From assembly GCA_001414345.1 (NCBI GenBank), contig LLCB01000099.1, positions 62,001 through 126,000 of the forward strand: a DNA stretch of 64,000 nucleotides, written 5' to 3'. The notes below the pieces were generated by a model. That model made no database searches. It was given only the letters and a program-made list of their open reading frames with translations, and was not told the DNA's origin. The stretch is from Hymenoscyphus infarciens (Eukaryota > Ascomycota > Leotiomycetes > Helotiales > Helotiaceae). Position numbers and translations under genes: made by a program. Of this stretch, positions 34,572 through 46,085 are shown one piece after another. The first letter of the stretch is position 1; every line of letters begins with the position of its first letter.

Positions 34572-34811
34572 TCAGTCAGTATATTCACATCCTGAAATTA
34601 TCCAAGACCACTCTTGCGTAAACAATCTCATTCTGGACTTATGACTAGCTATATCTCCATCCATCCTTGCTCCGCCCAGGAAAATCATATCATGATCATA
34701 AATCCACAAGGAAACATCCCCTAATCCCTTTCCTAATTTCCCAAATCTACCACTCTCTAGTCCCCAACCCTTGCGTCTTGCAGGATCAAGGTCCAAGAAC
34801 GGATATTTCAT
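34572..34811 (-). CDS. Small hypothetical protein next to a transposable element
   Basis: A 79-codon frame starting MKYPFLDLDPARRKGWG, with SLWIYDHDMIFLGGARMDG near the middle. Composition and motif density look like genuine protein, but no family is recognised. Upstream in the same frame the reading VWGAGQPGN continues back to a TAG at about 34852-34854, and beyond it MYRQMVD. It may therefore be the tail of a longer gene truncated 5' by the element whose edge is at 34890. Alternatively it is a chance frame. Confidence 0.3.
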   Translation of the reverse strand: MKYPFLDLDPARRKGWGLESGRFGKLGKGLGDVSLWIYDHDMIFLGGARMDGDIASHKSRMRLFTQEWSWIISGCEYTD

Positions 34812-34889
34812 ATTTCCTGGTTGTCCGGCACCCCATACCTAGTCTACCATCTGCCTATACATGATCTGGCTCGTACTCATATTGTTATA

Positions 34890-35955
34890 ACGGTAATTAT
34901 CCATTTTGCCCTCTAAATGATGATTTATACCTTAAATATCCCTTGATTGATGAATAATACCTAGAATACCCCTTGTTTTTATACCCCTTATTTTTAGAGG
35001 GTAAAACTGTTAAAACAAGGGTATTCTAGTTAGTAAATATTTACTACTTTTACTATATATCTATACCTGTTTTTAAGTGAATTAAAACTATATACTAGGA
35101 TGCCTTATAATATTCGAGTACTAAAATCTATTCCCTCTCTATCTTCTTCTACTATTACTACTACTACTAATATACTAGCCCTTAAGTATAAGAATAAGAT
35201 AGAGCGTAAGTAGTATATAAAGCCTTATTATATAATATTAAAAGAGCTTAATTAATAAGAATAATAAAATGAAGCTATTATAAATAAATTAATAGATAAT
35301 TCTACACTAGTAGATACTAACGCTTTAAAGGACGTTATATAAATTAGTTAGAAGTGGCTTACTCTTAAGAAGGTAAAAGAGGCTATAATCGTTTATCAAA
35401 TTAATTAGAACGAATCCTATAAGATTATAAAGTTAGATAAAGGTCGGTTTATTCTTAAGTATAAGGTAAAAGAGATATACGAATTCTACCTACGTATTAT
35501 CCTTTCTAAGAAGACTTAGTATATAATCCTTTAAGCGTATACCTCTTACTCTTACTTAACTAATATATACCTTAATTACTATAGTAAGAATAGTATATAA
35601 TATATCCTTAATACCTACGCTAAATCTATTAATTAAGATCCTAACCTCAAGGCAAAGAATTTAGTAAATAATAAGAAGTTGCTTAGCCTACTTATAAAAG
35701 TTTACGTATTAGGAAGTAGGTAGATAGTATAGTAGTAGGTTAATTTACTATATTTATTAAATTTTTAGTATATTAGTATAGAGAAAATAATAAATAAGGA
35801 AAATATCTTTACTAACTAGAATACCTCTATTTTAATAGTTTTGCTCTCTAAAAATAAGGGGTATAAAAACAAGGGGTATTCCAGGTATTATTCATTAATT
35901 AAGGGATATTTAAGGTATAAATCATCATTTAGAGGGCAAAATAGATAATTACCGT
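34890..35955. mobile_element. 1066-bp element with about 160-bp terminal inverted repeats
   Basis: Both ends read inward ACGGTAATTATC, and match for about 160 bp through TTTTGCCCTCTAAATGATGA and TACCCCTTGTTTTTATACCC. A direct duplication TGTTATA flanks it (34883-34889 and 35956-35962). The arms are remarkably similar compared with the AT-collapsed interior. The interior keeps fragments such as WLTLKKVKEAI and IYEFYLRIILSKK that might be transposase remnants. Long terminal inverted repeats resemble Mutator-like or foldback elements; the 7-bp duplication leaves the class open. Confidence 0.75.
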
Positions 35956-35982
35956 TGTTATAAAGATAATGTAGTCACCACG

Positions 35983-38542
35983 TTAGTTCTTGCCATTCTT
36001 CTGTGGAGTTTTGGAAGAGAAACGCTGACCACCTCTGCGGCCAAAATGGAATCCACGATGGGAACCAGGACGAGTATTTATGTTTTGTTGTTGGGTGGCT
36101 TGGACTTGATTCCCTCCTTGGTAACTTCCTTGATGGCTTTGGTTGTCTGTTCGGTGACCACCTTGATTGCCCTGGCTGGCTTGTTGACTTTGAGAGTTTT
36201 GGATTTGGTGACCTCCTTGACCACCTCCTTGGTAGCCTCCTCGATTACTTCCTCGATTGCTTCCTCGATTGCCTCCTCGATTCCCTCCACGATTGGTTTG
36301 GCCACTTTGTAGATTTTGGGAATTCTGGTGGTTTTGGTTTTGGCTTTGACCTCGATTTGGAATGAATATAGGCGCTACTCGACTTCCCTGAGCCCCTCCG
36401 CCTTGTTGTTGTTGATGTTGTTGGATTTCTTGTTCGACTTGTTGTAGTTCTTTTCTAACTTTATTCCACCGTTGCAGCTGCACGCGATTCTGTGGGTGAT
36501 TCTGAGAATTCGCCATTGCAGGTTTATGCTGCTTGGTTTGGAGTGGGGGTTGAAGTTCGTTGTTGGGGTGTGGGGGGAGGTACGGGGTGTTGGATTGACT
36601 GTAGTTTGGGCCAGTTGGGATGTTCAAGGGGTGGGATATGGGTTGGTACACGGCGTTGCTGCTGTTGTTGTTGGTCTGAGGAAGTTGCCGGGAGAACTCG
36701 TTTTGTGAGGGGCGGGGTGTGGGATTGAACGAGGGGGTGAGATTGTTGGCTAGAGCAAAACCTTCAGAGAAGCTGTTGTCGTTGCCGCTGCCATTACCGC
36801 TGCTTTGAGGAAATGTTTCGGAGAATTCATTGTGTGAGTAGCCAGTTTGTCCGTCTGCATAATCATAGGGATCATATGGACCGTATGGTGTATCCGTAAA
36901 ACGATTGCCACCTTGAACAACAGTTGTGTTTTGGAATTTGGTTTGGTCGTTGTAGTTGGAAACATTTGGCGAGTCCGAATAGTTTGCTGGCTGGGGGGTA
37001 TAAGCATGAATTTGCTTATACTCGATCTCACCTGGGTTGCGACTATCAATCGACTTTGCTCTCGGGGAATGTTGATGATTTGAGTTTCGGGGACTCAACC
37101 CACTCGAGTCTAGGGGGCTCAGTGGGCTGATAAGTTCCTCGCCACCATCAGGAGTTTCACGCTGTCTTGGGACTTGGAGATTTTGGCTACCCCCTTCCTC
37201 GTGATTCTCCGACTCTCTTGAGACCTGGATATTTGCAGAGTGGTCGTGTTCTTCGTCGTCATTCTCAAACGGTCTTTGCTTTTTGGGGAGGCGGGGGTTC
37301 TCGGCAGACGGAGACTCTTCTCGAACTCGTTTCTTTGCTGCTGTGTATAGCTCGTCAATGTCGAGACCAAGAGACGCAGCTCCTTCCACAATACTAAACG
37401 CTTCTTGTAGATTATCGAGGTCGATGCCCAACTCATTGACTTTTGCGACTAGCTCGAGAGCTTTGTCTAGCTTGCTATTTTCGATGACCACTGTCCGGCT
37501 TGCTGTGGCCTGTTCTTTGTTTGCCTCTGGCTTATTGGCCTTCTGGGATGGGTCGGTAAACGAGACGGCTGCTTCATTGTTGTTTTCTGACAAGTCGTTG
37601 ACATTATGTGGAGGTCCCGTAGTTGCTATTTCTTCAAAGTCCTTGTTGCTTTCCCCCACCAGGGTTACACCAACGTCCTTGTCAGATAGTGATGTGCTAT
37701 ATCTCTTCTCGTCTTGAGGTTCAGTAGACTTCTTCTCTAGTCCCAGCTTTTTTAAAATTTCTTCCTCCGACCATCTTGGGTAGTTCTTTGGTCTAGAAAA
37801 CTGCCTCCCTACCTGGCTAAAAAACCATTCATCTGGCAAATCCATTTTGGAGGTTAGTGAGGTCTTTTTAAGAAAATCCCACTGCGGATCCTTTTGACGA
37901 TCTCCTTCATTTATATCCATAATTCCGCTCGGACAACCATTTTTCTTCCAAATCTCATCGGCCAATGCCTTACTAAGGCAAAGCCTACCGGTCTGCCACA
38001 TATTGATAAAAGCCCGTCGATCAACTTGCCAAGGATCAAAGGGCATGACGATTGGTGGGCGACGAGCTCTGCAGTACAGTTGGATTCGGACTGCATGGAT
38101 TGCAGACAAGGGCTTGCGGCAGAGGATGAGGTTGTGTTTGTTGGTGTTGCAGATTGGACAGGCGTCGAGGAAACCATCTACCAATGGTCCTTCACAGATT
38201 TCGAGGGTATGGCCTTTGATACCGCAATTTCCACAGACGTAGTTTTCCATTTTCTCCTTGGCCGTCGGTTTTGGTTGAGAAATTCGCTTTGTCTCCATCT
38301 CATCTGTGGTGTTTGGTGCCATCATGAGTTGAGAGATCTGCTTCTGTTGAACAGCTGTTTCGCGGTTTTGGTTCAGATATTGTTTTTCACTGTTGTGGTT
38401 CTCTGCTGAAGCCGAAACTTTGTTGTCTGTATCCAGATGTAAGTATATCTTCTAAATAGAAAGCAAAAAGCTTGCCTTGACCGGCCATATTTGATTGTCG
38501 CCGAATGGCTTTGGCTTGGTTGTATGTTTGATGGTTTAACAT
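35983..38542 (-). CDS. Zinc-knuckle protein with Q/N-rich and RGG-rich tail
   Basis: Predicted about 834 aa. The N-terminal region has two CCHC-type zinc knuckles (CGNCGIKGHTLEIC and CPICNTNKHNLILC), then a conserved-looking block with FINMWQTGRLCLSKA and PDEWFFSQVGRQFSRPKNYP. The middle is acidic and disordered. The last third is glutamine/asparagine-rich with GGNRGGNRGSNRGSNRGG-type RGG/SRGG repeats. This suggests an RNA-binding, possibly condensate-forming protein. The main exon is 38426-35983. A 55-bp intron at 38427-38481 (GTCAAG donor, GATACAG acceptor) joins it to a first exon starting at ATG 38542; ATG 38488 or 38632 are alternatives in the same frame. I know no gene name. The stop lies only 28 bp from the TIR element. 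Confidence 0.75.
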
Positions 38543-38632
38543 GGAGATTAAGGGAGTTGGAACACCGGTAGAGGGTCTTTGTAGACATAAATGGAAGATG
38601 TTCGGGCTTTCGATATCCTTGTATTGACTCAT

Positions 38633-39282
38633 TAAGCTGGCAGTGTACTGTTCCTTCTCAAAGACTAGGAAGGAAACCCTTTTCGATTCACCTATAAGAT
38701 GAGAAGCACGCGTTTTTTGCCGAGTTTCTAGTTCTTTCCACGTGGTACTCGTGTTGCATTTTGATAGAGCCAGGATACTATACGAGAGTCCCGTGAATCC
38801 AAAATCTCAAACACAGGCTATCTAAAGCCTTAGAAGATAGTCGCTAAGGTTCATATCAAGTATTAACTATCTTTCTACATCTAGGTTCTTCTTACTCCAT
38901 TCTTATGCTATTCAAATACATTTAATCTGCAACTAATTTTGATAATACTGACTTTTTCAGAGGAGGGGGGGTTTTTCTAGCGTAAGGTACTCTAAATCAG
39001 CCTCTTATTTATATTTCAAAGAAAAACAAATAGAATTACATAGTTATAATCATTTACACGTATTACTGCTTTAACGAGGGTCTTATATATATAAAGCTCT
39101 TATAAAGAGAAATTCTATTCTATCGAGTACGCTAGCATAGGTACTATACTAGCGTATAAAAATAGCGAGATTTTAATATATTTACTCTTACTTAACTACT
39201 CTTACTACTACCTTCTTAAAATGGATTAGTTCTATCTAAAAAAGTGAATTTATACTAAGAGACTATAGATATATAAAATAAG
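38633..39282. other. Upstream flank of the zinc-knuckle gene grading into AT-rich DNA
   Basis: Composition shifts to TA-rich from about 38990. A fragment GTTTTTCTAGCGTAAGGTA (about 38970) resembles the CCTAGCGTGGGTAAGG interior block of the TCGCAAA-type elements and may be a relic of one. No gene seen. Confidence 0.4.
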
Positions 39283-40239
39283 CAGTGTTTTAGATTTCCC
39301 CGCCTAATCTGTTATTCTATCCTATCTTAACGATCCTTCTCCTTCTTGCCTCTATTTTAAGGCTATCCCGCCTAATCCTATTCTAATATATCACTTCTTC
39401 TAGCTACTCCGATCCTATTCTAAAATTTGTTCCGCCTATCCTTTTCTATCTAAAGTATCGGAGTAGCCTTTCCTAGCCTATAGAGGAGGCTAGGCAGGGT
39501 ATATACTAGCTTTAAATATACTTCGTCCTAGGCGAATTAGTCTATAGCGGGACCTAGTAAAGCAGGGTTTATTTAGAAGGCCCTGTTATAGACTATTACG
39601 CCTAGAACTAACCCTGCTTTACTAGGTCCTACTATAGACTAATTCGCCTAGGACGAAGTATTATTTATAGTGTTATTAGTAGATTTAGCGAGAGTGGTGC
39701 TACCTAAGAAAAGCAGATAATATTAGTCTCTAATCGATATCTAAAAACAGGGGTTTTACTATAGTAAATCAAGTACCTAGTAGAGTACTTAATTTAGTGC
39801 CGTTTAAAAGGACTTAGAAGACAAGTAGTAGAATAAAGAGAATTAGGTTGTTACTAATCTACTAGGATAATACGTAATTTAGGTATAATATCTCGTCTTT
39901 TAGTAGCTTTAATAATATTATTATTTTTAATACTTCTTAAATTAGTCTATAATATTAGTACTTTTTATTACTTTTTACTTATTTTAATACTTTTTACTTA
40001 TATACTTCCTATTCTATTCTATTCTCTCTAGCACCCGAGGCTCTTCTCTACTCTATAATAGCGATTCTCTCTCTCTTTTAGTCTTTCTTACCTCTTCTAT
40101 TCAAATTTAGTATCTCTCCTATCTAATTCAGCTTAGCTTATAAGTGAAATTAGCCTATTCTCTCCTTTCCTAATAGAGAGGGGTAGCCTATCCTCTCCGG
40201 AGTACTAGGCTGACTAAGGCGGGGAAAGCTAAAACACTG
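39283..40239. mobile_element. hAT-like MITE, family A copy 2 with a nested foldback
   Basis: Ends CAGTGTTTTAGATTTCCCCG and, inverted, CAGTGTTTTAGCTTTCCCCG. The flanking 8-bp duplication is AAAATAAG (39275-39282 and 40240-40247). It is longer (957 bp) than its relatives at 4040 and 47578, partly because of a 142-bp palindromic insert at 39519-39660. No coding frame. Confidence 0.85.
39519..39660. repeat. 142-bp near-perfect palindrome nested in the hAT-like element
   Basis: Left arm TACTTCGTCCTAGGCGAATT continues through AGTCTATAGCGGGACCTAGT to AAAGCAGGGTT. The right arm is its complement with a few C/T-type differences, ending in GGACGAAGTA. The arms are about 50 bp around a loop of about 40 bp. 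It looks like a small foldback element inserted in a larger one. Confidence 0.75.
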
Positions 40240-40247
40240 AAAATAAG

Positions 40248-42445
40248 ATAAAAATAATAAATAAAGCTTATAATAATAATAAATTAATAAACTATATATA
40301 ATCGAATAAAGCGTTTAAAAAGTTAATTTAAAGCTTAAAAAGCTTAAATCTAAAGACTTTTCTTAATTATATACTAATTACTTAATTAGACTAGCGCTTT
40401 CTCTTTACTCCTAGTATAGTTTTAGTTTCCTCTTCTATTATCTCTTTCTACTAGTTCTTATAAAACGTTATACTAAAGTCTCTAGTAATTTACTTAGTAA
40501 CTTTAGCCTATACTTCTACTTCTTCTAGTAATCGATTTAGTTACGTTCTCTTAATTAGTATATTATAATATATACTTAGTAGAGTTATAGTAGTTATCTT
40601 AAAGATATTAAACTAAGAAGTTATATTAATATCTACTTTAGAGTACTTAAAGTTATATTAAATAAAGATATTATAACTTTAGCGAATAGTACTTATATAT
40701 TATACTTACTAAGCTCTATATATAGTAAGTATATCTAATTCTATAGAACTCTCTTATTACTTTTCTATAATCTAGTTCTTAGTAGACTATTATTAGATTA
40801 TATTTATAAATTATTATAATTCTCTAATACTCTTTAATAATATTAGTTTACTTTATACTTTTAGAATACTATAGCTTTTATAGAAGTACTTAATTAAATA
40901 CTCTCTCTCTTTAATATAAAAGAGAAGCTTATCTATCTCTTATCTACTATTTATATATATACTAATTTAAGTATATTTAGAAGTAACTTAGAGCTCGAGA
41001 GTATTATTAGAGTAAGCGTAGTATAGATATTAGAAGATAGTATATCTCTTAGAATTTTAGAAGACACTAGCGTACTAATTCTATTTAATCTTAGTAGCTT
41101 TAATATTATTAATCTCTAGTAAAACAAAGCTTTTATATAATATATACTTATATAGTAATTCCTACTACTAAAAGGTTATAACGTATTTTTGAGTTAAAAA
41201 CGCTCTAAGAAGCCTTATATTCGAAGGTGAAAACTCTACTATATATATAAGGAAAAGAGGTTATATAAGACTCTCTTTTTCTATAATATACCTCTTAGGT
41301 CTAGGAGACAGCTTCCTAGGCCTATAATAAAACCAGATTATAAAAGAACCTCTTAACTATATTACCTCCTATTCCTGCTCTAGAGAGTCCTACGAAGCTA
41401 TATATATTACTTTAAACTCCTAAACAGCGATTCCCTAGATAATATTCTTAAGAGTAAGTTCCTACTTCTAGATCCTATTCAACTTCCTCTCTTATACTCT
41501 AGCACGTTATTAGCTCTGGCTTTAGTAAAGAGCGGGTGGCGTTCGTGGATATAGTGGCTCGTAGTCAGCGTTGTATTTGTATGCCAGCTTCGTAGAGTAC
41601 TAGGCTTCCGAATTCGAATATATCTTCGAGCACCTCTTAGGGTGAGCTAGCGCGCCGCTGGGCTTCTGGTTTGTAACACCCCTGAGAGTGGCGGTGGCCA
41701 GCTTCGTAGCTGGGCTTTTTGCCTATACGCTGTAGAGCTTTGTGTAAGCTCGTCGAGAGTGAGCTGTCGAATTGAAGTGTGCTAGCTTCGTAGCTGGGCT
41801 TTCGAATGCTCGTCGAACGTAAGTATCGAGGGGTTGGTTACGCTGACTCTGACAGCGGAGAGCGTTCTAAATACGTAGTAATGCGTTGAATACGTAAGCA
41901 GAAGTTAAAGATTACACTCTAGGTGCAAACCGGGCTTATAACTATAACGTATTTTTAGGTTAAAAACGCTCTAAGGAGCTTGAATTTAGAAGGTGAAAAC
42001 TCTACTATATATATAGAGAAAAGAGGTCACGTAAGACCTCTCTTTTTCTATAACAAAGGTCTTATAATTATAATTACTATTAGAACGGAATTTAATACTT
42101 TTAAAGACTAATTATTACTCTATAAAGTAATTAAACTTAAGTACTTTCTAAGTAGCTTTATATACTTTTTATATACTCTAGAAGCGTTATTCTTTAATAG
42201 TCTTAAGAGAGGTAAAAGAGTGATTTTTTTAAAAGGCTATAAATAGGGGTCTTAGCGCGCGACTAACTCCGAGTCTTACGAAATCGAGGTTTTATCTCTC
42301 TTAATAATTTTCTTTAATTAGAGCTCTATATATAAATATATATAGATATACTTCGTTAGAGACTGCTAAAGCTTAATTAACTCGTAGGGTTTAAGCTCTA
42401 GAGGCGTGGTTATAGAGTAATATAAAGGGGTTAGTAATAAAAGAG
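40248..42445. repeat. AT-rich, RIP-like repeat island
   Basis: TA-dominated sequence without coding capacity. A less degraded, G/C-richer block at about 41500-41930 is embedded in it, carrying a repeated AGCTTCGTAGCTGGGCTTT motif. No gene recognised. Confidence 0.65.
41177..42053. repeat. Pair of about 110-bp direct repeats, TRIM-like arrangement
   Basis: The segments 41177-41286 and 41943-42053 are direct repeats. They share ATAACGTATTTTT, GTTAAAAACGCTCTAAG, AAGGTGAAAACTCTACTATA and CTCTCTTTTTCTATAA, with mainly C/T and G/A differences. They enclose about 650 bp that contains the G/C-richer block. Short direct terminal repeats without coding sequence resemble terminal-repeat retrotransposons in miniature. 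Primer-binding and polypurine sites were not identified. Confidence 0.5.
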
Positions 42446-42877
42446 GTGTTCGTAACCTTTTTTAGTGTTCCTAGAAAATCACGTTTTTTAAAGCAGGACG
42501 TGCACATCGCTGTACTACGAGAGGAAGATTATTTCCCCGCATTTCCCCGCTTCAATTCTCTTCCCTCGTCCGCCTTCATTTTCTATTTTTTTCCCCATCA
42601 CAACAACTATTTCCTGCTCACTCGTCATTCATTTCGATAGCGAACTCTTCACGTGTTTTGTAAAGTAAAGGAAATACAAAATGTGGTACAAAACTTCCCT
42701 AGCCCGATTCTCGTGTCCAAAGATAATCCTAGCCGTCCGTCGTACTAGAAAACCTAAAAAGCTCGTTCTCCATATTGGTTGGTTCGTGGGATCGATGATG
42801 CAGGATTCTTGATTTCCTTTTTTCTCCCGTCAATCTCTCCTGAACTTCTGTCCCTGCTTTTTGCTGTATTTGAAAAG
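42446..42877. other. Upstream flank of the siderophore transporter gene
   Basis: Composition returns to normal at about 42440. A single AGATAA (42721-42726) could be a GATA-type site, as expected for iron-repressed genes, but one such hexamer is weak evidence. No other motif recognised. Confidence 0.35.
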
Positions 42878-44900
42878 ATGGATGACATTCATTCTGTAGA
42901 GCCAGTGCTCTCAAAACCACAATATGACGCCCGATCGGATAAAATCATCAGCATGTATGAGATGCCGAGACAAGAAGAAGGGGGGTCGGCGGGGAGGCGG
43001 GCTTCGGAAGATGTGCAAGAAGGTGTTAGAACTATCGAAGCTGTTTCTATGATTTGGTCGAAATGGGGGTTGGTTGCAGCTTATACTAGGCAAGACGCGT
43101 GTTTTCATCTTATTTATTAAGCTAAGATTTATCAGTATATTTCTAATCGCGTTCTCGACGTCCCTGGAAGGCCAGGTCGTACAATCACTTTCCATCTTTG
43201 CGACCAGTTCTTTCAATAATCACTCCTTGATCTCTACTGTTTATGTTGTACAAGGAGTTGTCAACGGTACTTGTAACCTTTATCATGTGATGATACTCGG
43301 AAGCTAATGTTTACAGCCGTTATCAAATCCCCAATGGCGAAGGTCGCAGATGTATTCGGTCGTCTCAACGCTTTTACCATCAGCGTTCTGCTCTATGTGC
43401 TCGGATACATCCAAATGGCCACTTCCTCAAATGTCCAAACTTTTGCTGCAGCCCAGATATTTTATTCGGTCGGTGGAACTGGAATTCAGATCCTCATACA
43501 AATTTTGATTGCCGATACCAGCAACCTCTTAAATCGAGCATTATGGTCCAGTTTACCAGATCTTCCATTCCTTGTGACCGTTTGGATTGGGTCTATCATC
43601 GCCAATGATATTTTAAAAACGACGACTTGGAGATGGGGATACGGCATGTGGTGTATCATCCTTCCCGCATTATTTCTGCCTTTGGCTTTGACGCTGTTTA
43701 GCAACAACCGAAAAGCAAAAAGACTTGGCTTGACATCGCCATCTCAATTCAAAGGCATGGGTATTTTCGAAGTGCTCAAGACCACTTGGTTTGAGCTGGA
43801 TCTGGGAGGAATAATTTTACTTGGTGGCGCATTTGCTCTCATTTTGATACCCCTAACTCTTGCTTCGAAAACAAAAGGTGGCTGGGGAGACGGAAGAATA
43901 ATCGCCATGCTTGTCATTGGATTTGTTCTCCTCATCATCTTCCCCTTATGGGAATCGTCGAAGAAGGTTGCCCCACGACCACTCATACCACTGCACCTCT
44001 TCAATCGGACCTTTTGTGCTGGCTGTAGTCTGGGATTCTTCTATTTCAGTAAGTCACCCGCAACAGTCTTCTTTCTCTCTCTAATGTATCACAGTGGTCT
44101 TCTACCTCTCGGTCCAACCATATTTCTACTCCTACCTCCTCGTCGTCCAAAACAAATCCATCACAGCAGCCGGTCACATAACCCAAACATTCTCCTTCAC
44201 CTCGACCGTAGCCTCAATCCTAATATCCCTGGTCATAAAATACACCAGCCGCTACCAACCCTTCGTGGTCTTCGGATCTCTCATCTACCTCCTCGGAATC
44301 GGTCTCATGCTACGCTACCGCAGCATAGGTGCCTCCACGGGGCAACTAGTAGGGACACAAATCGCGCTCGGAATCGGTGGGGGTATGCTCAATGTCCCAG
44401 CACAATTGGGGGTTCAGGCTTCCACAAATCACCAACATGTTGCTATCGCCACAGCAGTCTACCTCACATGTGTTGAAATAGGTGGTGCCGTCGGCTCCGC
44501 GATTTCAGGCGCGGTATGGGGGCGGAATATTCCCACCAAACTAAGAGAATATTTACCAGATGCGCAAAAGGTGAATGCGACGCTTATATACAATGATATC
44601 AATAATGCGCTTTTTTATCCTGTGGGTTCACCGGCTAGAGATGCGGTGGATAGGGCGTATCAAGAGACTATGCATATGCTTCTTATTATTGCGATTTGTG
44701 TTTGTGTGCCAGTTGTTTTGTTGGCTTGTGTGATGAGAAATTTTGATTTGGAGGATATGGGGGAGCAGGTTAAGGGAAGAGTTATTGGAGGGGGAGTTGA
44801 GGGGAGTGGAAAGAAGGGTGGAAAAAGTGATGGGGGTTTTTGGAGGAGATGGGGGAAGGGGAAGGGTGCTAGAGGGACTACTTTGGACTCTGAGAGTTGA
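42878..44900 (+). CDS. Siderophore-iron transporter (MFS, ARN/SIT family)
   Basis: Predicted 626 aa with about 14 membrane helices. These transporters import ferric siderophores at the plasma membrane. Landmarks: EGVRTIEAVSMIWSKWGLVA before helix 1, MAKVADVFGR in the first loop, AAAQIFYSVGGTG, IADTSNLLNRALWSSLPDLP, TTTWRWGYGMWCIILPALFL, PLIPLHLFNRTF, GGGMLNVPAQLGVQASTNHQ and ATAVYLTCVEIGGAVGSAIS. Proposed exons are 42878-43089, 43136-43266, 43317-44048 and 44095-44900. The first intron (43090-43135) uses a GC donor, AG/GCAAGA, needed to keep frame and the helix-1 motif. The start MDDIHSVEP is chosen because it follows the AT-rich leader; an earlier in-frame ATG exists at 42779. The basic C-terminal tail is glycine/lysine-rich. 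Iron repression through a GATA factor is usual for the family but not demonstrable here. Confidence 0.9.
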
Positions 44901-45515
44901 GTTTTCTCTTATTCGTGTGATGAACTACGGGAGTGAATTGGAAAACCCCCGCTTTTTTCTTGCTGTCCATAGTTCATCGTGGAATTCGGTAGCATGAGGG
45001 TGGGAATATGATTGTTGAGCTACTGGATTATTTCATCTGTATGGCATGCCTACTTCTTTTGTTAGCGGCTCTCCTAGCGGCAGACTAAAGAAGTCGATTT
45101 CTTATCTAGTGAAGTCACCATAGTCAAGTCCGGCTCGCTTAGCGCTTTGACTAGTAATGGCCAGTTCGGTAATGTCTCGATTTGGTTACCTACTTAAGTC
45201 GCTTACATGCTGTTTGTGGTGAGATCCTTGTATCATTCTTTCTCCCGTTTTTCTAATCCAGTTCTCATTTTTGAAACTGGGAAATCTACTATTTTAAACT
45301 GAAAGAAGATTCTTTCGATCTCATTTTTGTGTTTCTGCGAACATAAGTGGTTCAATGGTACTGAAAACCTAGGAAATAGCTATACATGCACTGCAGTTTG
45401 AAAGTTAAAAGGGAGTTAACATATCTTTTTCTTGACTACCGATTTAAAGAAGAACCCCTACTTAAATTGCAATTCCTAGTAAAATATCTGTCTCCAACTA
45501 AACATGGGGCATTTT
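44901..45515. other. Convergent intergenic region
   Basis: Lies between the 3' ends of the siderophore transporter and the small secreted protein. No gene or repeat recognised. Confidence 0.4.
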
Positions 45516-46085
45516 CTAATCTAATTCACAAATTGATGGATTTTCTTCACAAAACTCCCTCATATCCTCTTTTTCAACTCCGGACCAATTGTGTACAGCA
45601 TGGAGTACCGAAAATTGCATGGTAAGCTCTCGTTGGTCCTGTAGACTCCTCTGTAGCCCATCCATCACCAAATCAACCTCAGTGCCCGTTTTCTCGGCCC
45701 CCTGTAGACCCTTATCAACCCCGTATTGTCGAATTCTTCGGAGATATTGAATAGATTGGATATTTTCGTCGAGGTCCTTGATTTTCGACGAGATTTTTTC
45801 CCCCCGTGTCTTTTGCGGAGCCTTTGTACTGGTGTCTGTACGTTGAGTCGGCTTGTGGTTTTTCTTGTGGTTGGGCGATTCACGATACCAGGACATGATT
45901 GAATTCATGTCTGTGCCGTATTCCAATTTCTTAGGTGGTGAGTTACACTTTCTTGTTGAACCCTCAAGATGGCAGTATTTTTGAAGTAAATCGCTTTCGA
46001 AGTCTGGGTTCTCGGGTTGGGCGAGAGCCAAGGCTTGAGAAGCCAAGAAGGCAGGGGCCAGGAGACGGAGGATGGAGAGGCGCAT
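45516..46085 (-). CDS. Small secreted protein, four cysteines
   Basis: 189 aa, single exon, with a signal peptide MRLSILRLLAPAFLASQALA. The mature part holds four cysteines (two in YCHLEGSTRKC near the start, two in EFCEENPSIC at the C-terminus), a basic low-complexity stretch with TRGEKISSKIKDLDEN, and a glutamine/leucine-rich helical segment. One N-glycosylation site (NWS). No family recognised. It shares most of its signal peptide with the short gene at 46896, in the opposite orientation 0.8 kb away. Size, cysteines and signal peptide fit a candidate effector or wall-associated protein, but function is unknown. Confidence 0.65.
   Translation of the reverse strand: MRLSILRLLAPAFLASQALALAQPENPDFESDLLQKYCHLEGSTRKCNSPPKKLEYGTDMNSIMSWYRESPNHKKNHKPTQRTDTSTKAPQKTRGEKISSKIKDLDENIQSIQYLRRIRQYGVDKGLQGAEKTGTEVDLVMDGLQRSLQDQRELTMQFSVLHAVHNWSGVEKEDMREFCEENPSICELD

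Noticed and set aside
36003..36365. Leucine/glycine/aspartate-rich plus-strand frame
   Set aside because: Antisense of the RGG-repeat tail of the zinc-knuckle gene.
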